A stretch of DNA of 5,016 bases from Oligoflexia bacterium (GCA_026914095.1 JAPPIY010000202.1:1-5016), one strand, 5' to 3'; shown: positions 1-4,965, counted from the first letter of the stretch. Notes: generated by a model not told the origin, from the sequence alone. Made by a program: numbers and translations.

Positions 1-124
1 TGTATATACTGATCTTGTTTGAATTTTCCTGTTCGAATGAGACTCCCGCCCCCGTTTTCACGAGAACAGGCTTTCGCGGGAACGACGAATAAATAGGAAT
101 TTTCAAACAAGATTAGTATATACT
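1..124. repeat. Palindromic MITE-like repeat element, copy D, upstream of nfu
   Basis: Seen directly: positions 1-30 and 95-124 are inverted repeats matching at 26 of 30 positions, with arms reading roughly TATACTGATCTTGTTTGA and its complement. Between them lies a GC-rich core (39-86) that is itself imperfectly palindromic, with CTCCCGC at one end and GCGGGAA at the other. Related arms occur at 3191-3217, 1201-1228 and 1604-1632, and related cores at 1238-1336, 1370-1418 and 3230-3254, so this belongs to a dispersed family. There is no coding capacity. It could be a non-autonomous mobile element (MITE) or a REP/ERIC-like RNA hairpin. The left arm begins at the window edge, so the outer boundary and any target-site duplication cannot be judged. 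Confidence 0.75.
119..124 (+). promoter_or_regulatory. Possible -10 box for nfu within the repeat arm
   Basis: TATACT, five of six matches to the sigma-70 -10 consensus, lies in the right arm of the palindromic element and ends 6 bp before the nfu ATG. No convincing -35 hexamer is seen 16-18 bp upstream, and there is no Shine-Dalgarno sequence between it and the start codon. If it is used, the transcript would be leaderless or nearly so. AT-rich hexamers of this kind arise easily by chance. Confidence 0.25.
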
Positions 125-130
125 TTAGCT

Positions 131-682
131 ATGCCTTTTAAAGTCTCTTATGAAAGCACTCCCAATCCGCACTCCTTAAAGTTTAGAGTGGATTCAAAAA
201 TCTGTGAGGAAATCATTGAAATCACAGACAGAACACAGGCCCAGCGATCCCCTTTGGCTTTAAAAATTTTAGGCTTCCCTTGGGCAAAATCTGTATTTTT
301 AGGTGAAAATTTTGTAACCGTGACAAAAGAGGACTGGTTAGAATGGGATATGATCCGCGATCCCCTGTTAGAGCTGATACAAGATCATTTCAACAAAGGG
401 GAAAAAGCTCTTCTGCCAAAACAACCTGAGCGAGAGCAAAAAAATCAAGCGGATTCTGAAGAAGTGAAAAAAATAAAAGAAGTTTTAGAAACAGACATAC
501 AGCCAGCGGTTGCTATGGACGGAGGTTATATTGAGTTTGTGTCTTATGAAAATGGAATTGTTTATTTAAGCCTTCAAGGGGCTTGTTCCGGCTGTCCCAG
601 CTCAACTCTCACACTCAAACAGGGAATTGAAAGCCGCCTCAAGCAATTTGTGCCTGAAATTAAAGAAGTTATGGAGGTTTAA
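131..682 (+). CDS. nfu: Nfu-type iron-sulfur cluster scaffold/carrier protein (Nfu N-domain plus NifU C-terminal domain)
   Basis: This is a cytosolic scaffold or carrier that holds a [4Fe-4S] cluster, usually bridged by a CxxC pair in a homodimer, and passes it to apo-enzymes. Residues about 4-92 match the Nfu N-terminal domain: the TPNP signature at 10-13 is followed by LKF at 16-18 and by RSPLALKILGFPW near 39-51. Residues about 112-181 are the NifU C-terminal domain, with MDGG at 129-132 and the ligand motif C152-S-G-C155 inside QGACSGCPSS. A charged linker (about 93-111) joins them. At 183 residues the length is normal for the two-domain form found in alphaproteobacteria, mitochondria and Bdellovibrionota. 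The start was chosen because the ATG sits directly before the conserved N-domain; no Shine-Dalgarno is visible. No isc or suf genes are adjacent. The stop overlaps the convergent lipoprotein gene by 4 bp. Identification is firm; which pathway it serves is inferred from the family. Confidence 0.95.
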   Translation: MPFKVSYESTPNPHSLKFRVDSKICEEIIEITDRTQAQRSPLALKILGFPWAKSVFLGENFVTVTKEDWLEWDMIRDPLLELIQDHFNKGEKALLPKQPEREQKNQADSEEVKKIKEVLETDIQPAVAMDGGYIEFVSYENGIVYLSLQGACSGCPSSTLTLKQGIESRLKQFVPEIKEVMEV

Positions 683-1134
683 TCCACATATTCCTTAGGA
701 TAACACTTGCTGATCTCTTCTACCACTTGATTGATTTGTCGCAGAGAGGCTGAGGTTTTCCAAACATTAACAACAGTAAAGGCCAGTCTTTCTGACAGGT
801 TCCGATTTAACTGCGTCAGAGCCTCTTCATAATCATAATTAAAAAGGATATCAAATAAATAACCCCGCGGGAGATCATACTGCTTTCCAAAGGTTTTGAG
901 AGTCTCATTTTTTTCTATGAGATCCTGCCTCTTGTCACAGCTGACAGCCCTTTGCAAATCGTCAAACAGATCTAAAAGATCAAATCGCTCCTCTTCATTC
1001 AAATAAGATTTCGCGCTTTCAGAAGCCAAATAAGTGATAGCGCTCTCCTTCCAAGAGCCCCACCAGTTTGATAGAGAGTTGCCTCCACCTTGACAAGAGG
1101 CGCAAAAAATAAGAAATAAGACCAACCGTTTCAT
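679..1134 (-). CDS. Small putative lipoprotein, function unknown
   Basis: A 151-residue protein with a short type II-like signal: Lys-Arg at 2-3, a hydrophobic core at 4-10, then C-A-S-C with Cys14 as the likely lipidated residue, followed by a flexible Gln-Gly-Gly-Gly-Asn-Ser segment. The lipobox is imperfect (Cys at -3 where Leu, Val or Ile is usual), so a plain Sec signal is possible. The rest is rich in charged and helix-favouring residues, with a Trp-Trp pair at 24-25, an acidic patch (about 47-59), and Cys66 and Cys144, which could form a disulfide. I recognise no family. It converges on nfu with overlapping stops (4 bp), so the two genes share no room for a terminator. No Shine-Dalgarno precedes the ATG; a CCGATATATT element lies just upstream. 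Reading-frame integrity and the signal sequence support a real gene. Confidence 0.75.
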   Translation of the reverse strand: MKRLVLFLIFCASCQGGGNSLSNWWGSWKESAITYLASESAKSYLNEEERFDLLDLFDDLQRAVSCDKRQDLIEKNETLKTFGKQYDLPRGYLFDILFNYDYEEALTQLNRNLSERLAFTVVNVWKTSASLRQINQVVEEISKCYPKEYVD

Positions 1135-1142
1135 ACTGTTTA

Positions 1143-1152
1143 ATATATCGGA
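1143..1152 (-). promoter_or_regulatory. CCGATATATT element upstream of the lipoprotein gene
   Basis: On the minus strand the sequence CCGATATATT ends about 8 bp before the ATG at 1134. The same ten bases precede the ATG at 4706, the likely start of the first Cys-rich protein. CCGATA is also the core of flagellar sigma-28 (FliA) -10 boxes, and a TCAAG resembling a sigma-28 -35 lies about 21 bp upstream, one base off the usual spacing. TATATT could equally be a sigma-70 -10. Either way the transcript would be nearly leaderless, which agrees with the missing Shine-Dalgarno. Two occurrences are weak statistical support. Confidence 0.3.
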
Positions 1153-1200
1153 TTTTCTTATTTTTATCTTGAATCCAACAGTTTTTAAGGTTTTTGAGAG

Positions 1201-1228
1201 TTATACACTAATCCTGTTTAGGTTTTCC
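1201..1228 (+). repeat. Terminal-arm sequence of the palindromic repeat family
   Basis: TTATACACTAATCCTGTTT followed by AGGTTTTCC aligns with the arms at 1-30 (TATATACTGATCTTGTTTGA) and 3191-3217 (CTTATACTGGTTAGGTTTGA). It lies 10 bp before the GC-rich core at 1238, the same arm-core order seen in the complete element at 1-124. This suggests a diverged left end of another element copy. Confidence 0.5.
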
Positions 1229-1237
1229 AGTCTGACA

Positions 1238-1336
1238 GTCATTCCCGCACAGCTTGTCCTCGCGCAAGCCTGTCCTCGTGAAAGCTTGTCCTCGTGGAAA
1301 CGGGGACGGGGACGAGGGCGGGGAGCGGGAATCTCT
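1238..1336 (+). repeat. Dispersed GC-rich palindromic repeat, copy A, expanded
   Basis: The unit begins GTCATTCCCGC and ends GCGGGAATCTCT, the boundaries shared by copies at 1370-1418, 3230-3254 (reverse) and 39-86 (reverse). The interior is longer than in the others because of a tandem repeat of TGTCCTCG at 16-bp period. The G-rich right half (CGGGGACGGGGACGAGGGCG) can pair with the TCCTCG-rich left half, so the transcript of either strand should form a long hairpin. The orientation is opposite to copies C and D. Confidence 0.75.
1248..1296 (+). repeat. Three-copy tandem repeat with 16-bp period
   Basis: TGTCCTCG occurs at 1255-1262, 1271-1278 and 1287-1294, exactly 16 bp apart. The surrounding units follow the pattern (A/C)AGC(T/C)TGTCCTCGTG(A/G)A with a few substitutions. 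The other copies of the family carry one related unit or none (copy D has a GCCTGTTCTCGTG stretch on its reverse strand; copy B has a diverged GCATGCCCTCGCG), so the unit appears to have expanded inside copy A. Confidence 0.65.
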
Positions 1337-1369
1337 AAAACTTTGTCTTCAATCCGCTTTTCCAAAGCA

Positions 1370-1418
1370 GTCACTCCCGCGTAAGCATGCCCTCGCGAAA
1401 GCGGGGGCGGGAATCTCT
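1370..1418 (+). repeat. Dispersed GC-rich palindromic repeat, copy B
   Basis: It begins GTCACTCCCGC and ends GCGGGAATCTCT, with an interior GTAAGCATGCCCTCGCGAAA then GCGGG. It has the same orientation as copy A, 33 bp downstream of it. The two copies share their boundary bases, including CAG before and TCTCT after the hairpin, indicating a head-to-tail pair. Confidence 0.75.
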
Positions 1419-1632
1419 CACTAAAACCGGAAAATTCGGGAAATAGACTGACTTCGCAGAGTTCTTTATTTATTCTATTTTTTAGAGGCTTTTTCTATTT
1501 CTTTTTAATTTTTATCCTTATTTATTCCCCAGAGAAATCGCTCAAAACCCTTTCATTTCCTTAGTTTGAAGATTCTTTATGCGAAGTTAAGTCTATAATT
1601 CCCGAAATTTCAAACCCGATTGGTATAAGACT
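1419..1632. repeat. Inverted-repeat structure with AT-rich centre
   Basis: Positions 1429-1458 and 1580-1609 are imperfect inverted repeats: ACTTCGCA at 1451-1458 against TGCGAAGT at 1580-1587, then TAGACT against AGTCTA, then TTCGGGAA against TTCCCGAA, with small gaps. The 121-bp centre is T-rich and noncoding. The right arm continues outward as TTTCAAACCCGATTGGTATA, which resembles the right arm of the element at 1-124 (TTTCAAACAAGATTAGTATA). This may be a second, longer MITE-like element sharing terminal sequence with the first family. The left outer end is poorly defined. Confidence 0.55.
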
Positions 1633-1657
1633 TTTTCAGCGCAGACGGCTTAAGATC

Positions 1658-1680
1658 GGCTGAAAACTAGACTTTCAGCC
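1658..1680 (-). terminator. Hairpin after the downstream Cys-rich gene, possible terminator
   Basis: GGCTGAAA at 1658-1665 and TTTCAGCC at 1673-1680 form a perfect 8-bp stem with a 7-base loop, starting 13 bp after the stop codon at 1694. No U-tract follows on the minus-strand transcript, so it is not a canonical intrinsic terminator. It may act as a 3'-end protecting hairpin. An alternative partner TTTTCAGC lies at 1633-1640 and could pair with GCTGAAAA at 1659-1666 instead. Confidence 0.4.
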
Positions 1681-1693
1681 ACTTAATCCTCAA

Positions 1694-3163
1694 CTAAAAA
1701 GAAATTGGTTCTATAAAACGATGCTCACGTTCATCCAGCTTTCTATTCATACGATGGACCATCATAAAAATATTGTCTTCTCTCACTCCGACATAGTCAG
1801 AGCCAACCAACCTTGACTTATCACCCAAATAACCTAAGCCGTCTCCTTTAGATCCCCCTACGCCCTTCATTTTATTGAGCATGGCCTTCATCTGCTCAGC
1901 TATACTGTTGGCTTTAGGCTTTCCTGTCCCTGCCATACTGTCTTCTGAACCAGCCACAGAGCGGGAGCCATCAACCGACTTGCCAAAGCCTGCGGACACT
2001 CCTGAGCTTCCTGTAGAACCAACTCCTCCCTTTCCATTAAGGCCTGTAGAGCCTAATGTTTCATCGGAATCAACACCTCCTCCATAAGCAGTGTCTCCTC
2101 CAGTCAAACCCTGTTTATCTAAAAAGGCTTTGTTTTTTTTATTCAAGTCAGCCATTATTGCGCCCATCTGCTTTTTTTGACCGGGAGTCAGTTTGTTGTA
2201 ATCAAAGGCTGTCGTTTCCGTCCAAGGGTTTTCTCCCTCAGGCCAGCCGCCGGGAGGGCTAAAGACCTCCCCTAATTTTTTAGGAATGGCACTCTCTGGT
2301 GTAGGGGAGGGTGTATCGCCAGTCAAACTTCCCGGTCCAGAACCGGGGCCAGGCATTGCAGGCCCGGGAGATTTTGGTTTTTCAGTTTCGCAATCAGGAT
2401 CCTCTGGAGGGCATTCACTTGGAGGCGGATTAACTATTGGATTTATTGTTTCACAAGTTCCTGGAGGGACTTCTTCACAGCCGGGAGGCATTATAGGAGG
2501 CTCGTTATTGTTGCCACCGTCATCCTCTGTACATCCGGGATCATTGGCATCCGCGCACATAGCTTGGGCTGTTTCCCCTAGATCGTCTTTTTTATCAAAC
2601 ATCTTTTTAGTTTGAATTCCCGCCGCAGTTGCCATACCAATCAATAGCGCGCATTTACCACTAGCCCTACAGCTTTTGCTTGAACAACAAACTTTAGCTT
2701 TATAGGTCAAAAAAGCGGTTGTCCCTGCCCCCACATAAGCCAATAGATTGGTGTCTTTCTTTTTCTTCTTAACCTGCTCTAAGGGATTGTCGCTTTCCGG
2801 TTGATTCTGTGATTCCTCATATCTCTGCCTCGCGTCAACCATATCATCCAATTTCTTTTTATGATTTTCATAAGTGAGCTTTTCCGCCTGACAATATTCT
2901 CTGTCACAGTCTTCATTGGTGTAAGGCACATAGCAAAAATCATCACCGCATCTCTGATTGGTTTTTTTACTATGAGTGGCCCTGCAGTTGTCCCGGCAGG
3001 CGCTCCACCGATTTAACATCTGTTGGACATAAGCCTCTTTGTTCCGCTCCACCGATCGAGCCTGAGCTTCCTGTCTTTCCTCTTCTGTAGGAGGCTCTGC
3101 CGCTTCAGCAGAGATAGAAAGCGCCAAGCCCAAATTTAAAATAAAAAACAATCTTAATAACAT
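1694..3163 (-). CDS. Secreted Cys-rich, Pro/Gly-rich protein of unknown family (paralog 2)
   Basis: A 489-residue protein I cannot assign to a known family. Seen in order: a Sec signal peptide (Arg4, hydrophobic core to about 17, likely cleavage near Ala-Glu-Ala 19-21); a charged helical part (24-52); a Cys cluster with C56-x3-C60, C72-x4-C77 and C86-x4-C91; a Lys-rich helical stretch (97-137); two short hydrophobic Ala/Gly patches (about 140-154 and 171-182) around Cys159, 160, 165 and 171; a Pro-rich, acidic linker with six more Cys (203-258); AFDYNK at 319-324 followed by a helix (325-352); a Gly/Ser tail (354-415); an amphipathic helix (420-434); and a C-terminus with DNIF at 463-466. All 16 Cys lie in the first 258 residues, suggesting disulfides after export. 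A strong AAGGAGG lies 7 bp before the ATG. It lies 175 bp after the similarly built gene at 3339-4724, perhaps in one transcript. Confidence 0.85.
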   Translation of the reverse strand: MLLRLFFILNLGLALSISAEAAEPPTEEERQEAQARSVERNKEAYVQQMLNRWSACRDNCRATHSKKTNQRCGDDFCYVPYTNEDCDREYCQAEKLTYENHKKKLDDMVDARQRYEESQNQPESDNPLEQVKKKKKDTNLLAYVGAGTTAFLTYKAKVCCSSKSCRASGKCALLIGMATAAGIQTKKMFDKKDDLGETAQAMCADANDPGCTEDDGGNNNEPPIMPPGCEEVPPGTCETINPIVNPPPSECPPEDPDCETEKPKSPGPAMPGPGSGPGSLTGDTPSPTPESAIPKKLGEVFSPPGGWPEGENPWTETTAFDYNKLTPGQKKQMGAIMADLNKKNKAFLDKQGLTGGDTAYGGGVDSDETLGSTGLNGKGGVGSTGSSGVSAGFGKSVDGSRSVAGSEDSMAGTGKPKANSIAEQMKAMLNKMKGVGGSKGDGLGYLGDKSRLVGSDYVGVREDNIFMMVHRMNRKLDEREHRFIEPISF

Positions 3164-3170
3164 AATCCCT

Positions 3171-3177
3171 CCTCCTT
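3171..3177 (-). promoter_or_regulatory. Strong Shine-Dalgarno for the downstream Cys-rich gene
   Basis: AAGGAGG on the minus strand, a full match to the anti-Shine-Dalgarno core, sits 7 bp before the ATG at 3163 and fixes that start. None of the other complete genes in the window has a comparable site, so this gene probably has the best-defined translation initiation here. Confidence 0.8.
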
Positions 3178-3190
3178 AATAAAAAAACTT

Positions 3191-3254
3191 CTTATACTGG
3201 TTAGGTTTGAGTTTTGAAGTATTTTATGGAGATTCCCGCTAGCGCGGGAATGAC
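3191..3254 (-). repeat. Dispersed palindromic repeat, copy C, between the two Cys-rich genes
   Basis: ATTCCCGC at 3232-3239 and GCGGGAAT at 3244-3251 form a perfect 8-bp stem with a 4-base loop. Together with the flanking GAG and GACAG this is a minimal version of the core seen at 1238-1336, 1370-1418 and 39-86. Positions 3191-3217 (CTTATACTGGTTAGGTTTGA then GTTTT) match the family's terminal arm in the same orientation as the element at 1-124. A matching right arm is not clear. In the transcript from the upstream gene it would form a stable intercistronic hairpin that could stop polymerase partly or protect the upstream message. Confidence 0.7.
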
Positions 3255-3338
3255 AGCTCCGACTTAAAAATGCAAGGCCGAGCCTGTTTAACAAAATACA
3301 AAAACCAGCATTAAAGAAAAAGCGTATAGACATCAAAC

Positions 3339-4706
3339 TTAACGGCATTTCATCTCCCCATAGCAAACTTTGTTAATAAAACGGCTCATTCGGACAAAAA
3401 TAGTATCCCCGCCGGCTTTTCCTTTTCCAAAAGTGTCCTTTTTGGCCTTTCCAGCCAGTTTTCTATTCCCGCTCAATGCGGAAGAGCCAAAACCGCGTTT
3501 TCCTCCGTATCTGCTATTGGATGGGGAAGAGCTCCTGGGATAACCGCCGTCTCCTGAACCGCCAAAACCGCCCCTAGACCCAATACTTCTAGGATACTCC
3601 TCTCCATCATCCTCATAATATTCTTCTTCTGAAGCATTGCCAGCCATCAAGCCTGATCCCGATCCTCTTCCTAATCCAGACGGCCTTTTGCCGTAATCAA
3701 AAGCTTGAGAGTCTGTAGAGCCTCCCAGCCCTCTCCCAAGACCAGCCAAAGAGCCAAGCGATCCACTTTGAGAGTCCTCCCCCGATTTTCCTTTTCCGCT
3801 CTCTTTTCCATTTTCTTCTTTAGATTCCTCATTGCCAGCGACTTGACCCGCTCCATCATCAGGAGGCAACATAGTTTCTTGCCCCGAGGGATCAGCCGTC
3901 TTATCCCCCCAGGTGTTTTGCAATCCAAATTCAGGAGCTCCCGCCAACCCTGGCATAGGAGGCGGCTTGATATCCTCTTTTCCTGCTCCCTTTTCTTCCG
4001 GCTTTTCAATACAGTTTTCAGCCCCTTCTGGACAGTCTCCTAGGGCTTTAGCCGCTAAGAGAGATTTCAAAGCCTGAGCGCCAGATAATCCCGCCTGCAA
4101 ACAAGCTTGATCACGAAAAGTTTGCAGTTCTTTACATTTTTTTTCTTTAGCTTTAAAGACTCTCCGACATTTCTGTCTTTCCTTTCTTATTTGTTCTCCT
4201 CCATCTGATGGCGGATTATCCTTTTCTTCGACTGCACTGTCTGTTGGAGCGCATAATCTGTCTCCGCCTCCTGTGTCTTTATCTGTTCCACACCTGCGCT
4301 TATGGCAAGCTTCCTCTATACAATGATTCATTGCCTTCTCACAGGACATACATCTTTTTAAAGCCGCGGCGGAAAGAGTGCCGCTGATAGCCGCAGTCCC
4401 TTCATGAGCCACTTTAGCAGAAGACCCTTTGGCATCAGATGTCGTTCCCTGAACGGCTTGCCCCACCATAGCGTAAGAAGCCATATCCATTCCCTTACAG
4501 GCTTGCTCAGCCTCAGTAACAGCGTCACCACATATCTCCTCGTCTTCAGCATCAGTACATGGAAAAGACATACCTTCACTAAAAGGAAAAATAAAAAAAA
4601 CTAAGCTTATAATAAAAAAAAGCTTTTTTATAAACTGATTTTTTTGTCTGAAAAGATTCAGAACAAACAAGCTCGAAAACGACTTTTTTGAAATGGACAG
4701 CTTCAT
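3339..4706 (-). CDS. Secreted Cys-rich, Gly/Ser-rich protein of unknown family (paralog 1)
   Basis: No known family recognised. The open frame reaches a TTG at 4724; the ATG at 4706 is preferred because it gives 455 residues starting Met-Lys-Leu, although a CAGG before the TTG is weak support for the longer form. Numbering from the TTG: a long basic n-region, Lys-Lys at 33-34 and a hydrophobic core (35-48) form a signal peptide ending near 50-52. Cys occur at 56, 65, 76, then a tight cluster C125-x2-C128-x6-C135-x4-C140-x4-C145, then 158, 186, 197, 208, 231, 238. A Pro-rich part (about 253-290), an acidic/Lys/Ser stretch (297-320), AFDYGK at 341-346, an acidic Tyr patch (366-377), and a Gly/Ser/Arg tail (381-418) follow. 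It ends with a basic run and DTIF at 440-443, plus Cys454 and Cys460. The total of 16 Cys equals that of the downstream protein. Probably periplasmic or surface-exposed; function unknown. Confidence 0.83.
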   Translation of the reverse strand: MKLSISKKSFSSLFVLNLFRQKNQFIKKLFFIISLVFFIFPFSEGMSFPCTDAEDEEICGDAVTEAEQACKGMDMASYAMVGQAVQGTTSDAKGSSAKVAHEGTAAISGTLSAAALKRCMSCEKAMNHCIEEACHKRRCGTDKDTGGGDRLCAPTDSAVEEKDNPPSDGGEQIRKERQKCRRVFKAKEKKCKELQTFRDQACLQAGLSGAQALKSLLAAKALGDCPEGAENCIEKPEEKGAGKEDIKPPPMPGLAGAPEFGLQNTWGDKTADPSGQETMLPPDDGAGQVAGNEESKEENGKESGKGKSGEDSQSGSLGSLAGLGRGLGGSTDSQAFDYGKRPSGLGRGSGSGLMAGNASEEEYYEDDGEEYPRSIGSRGGFGGSGDGGYPRSSSPSNSRYGGKRGFGSSALSGNRKLAGKAKKDTFGKGKAGGDTIFVRMSRFINKVCYGEMKCR

Positions 4707-4709
4707 GTA

Positions 4710-4719
4710 AAATATATCG
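4710..4719 (-). promoter_or_regulatory. CCGATATATT element upstream of the first Cys-rich gene
   Basis: On the minus strand CCGATATATTTTAC directly precedes the ATG at 4706. The first ten bases are identical to those upstream of the putative lipoprotein gene. A TTAG lies 20 bp before CCGATA, the spacing expected for a sigma-28 -35, but it matches the TAAAG consensus poorly. If the TTG at 4724 were the true start, this sequence would encode part of residues 2-5 and the match would be coincidental. Confidence 0.25.
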
Positions 4720-4753
4720 GTCAAAAGACCTGTTTTCTAAAGTTTTTTTAAGG

Positions 4754-4759
4754 ATTATA
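4754..4759 (-). promoter_or_regulatory. Possible sigma-70 -10 box for the Cys-rich gene pair
   Basis: The minus strand reads TATAAT here, a perfect -10 hexamer, 47 bp before the ATG at 4706 and 29 bp before the TTG at 4724. No good TTGACA-like hexamer is visible 16-18 bp upstream. It is the best conventional promoter candidate for the gene at 3339-4706, but the AT-rich sequence makes chance matches likely. Confidence 0.3.
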
Positions 4760-4965
4760 TTTAACTGGCCCTGCTAAAAGGGACATAACCTATTGAAATT
4801 ACTTTCTTATTTCTGTATTTTTAAGGGAAAAATCTTTGCAAAAAAATAGCTAAAAATCCACGAAAGCCTGTAAATGACCAGATGAGTTACCAAACTATAT
4901 GTTTTTAAGCGACTCCCAAAGGGCTGTTTTTTAAATCACAGCTGTTTTTTTCTTTTCTTCCTTTC

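Larger units (their letters stand above)
1135..1693. other. Gene-free, repeat-dense intergenic region
   Basis: About 560 bp lie between the start of the lipoprotein gene and the stop of the downstream Cys-rich gene. The region is almost filled by repeats: a left arm at 1201-1228, two GC-rich cores (1238-1336 and 1370-1418), an inverted-repeat structure with an AT-rich centre (1419-1632), and a hairpin just after the Cys-rich gene (1658-1680). An open frame on the plus strand across 1169-1384 is made of repeat sequence and is not treated as a gene. The region must also hold the promoter of the lipoprotein gene at its left end and the 3' end of the Cys-rich transcript at its right end. Confidence 0.8.

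Noticed and set aside
1169..1384. Plus-strand open frame of 71 codons in the intergenic region
   Set aside because: It lies within the GC-rich repeat cores and encodes repeat-derived sequence (Arg-Gly runs); no Shine-Dalgarno and no protein-like composition.
1238..1418. Possible CRISPR array from repeated GC-rich units
   Set aside because: Units are palindromic, differ in length, have no constant repeat-spacer pattern, and copies occur elsewhere in both orientations.
2286..2615. Plus-strand open frame of 109 codons
   Set aside because: It is a shadow of the Pro/Gly-rich linker of the minus-strand Cys-rich gene; the low-complexity composition explains the absence of stops.
3154..3366. Minus-strand 70-codon frame between the two Cys-rich genes
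   Set aside because: It runs across the intercistronic repeat and overlaps both neighbouring genes; its sequence includes translated repeat hairpin.
3705..4043. Plus-strand and minus-strand 112-codon frames overlapping the first Cys-rich gene
   Set aside because: Both are alternate-frame shadows of the larger gene, which has a signal peptide and shared motifs.
4859..4872. CACGAAAGCCTGT resembling the interior of the GC-rich repeat
   Set aside because: The match is short and no core ends or arms flank it; probably chance.
4901..4956. Possible terminator for the partial gene at the right edge
   Set aside because: Repeated GCTGTTTTTT stretches are present, but no inverted repeat with a T-run in the minus-strand direction was found.
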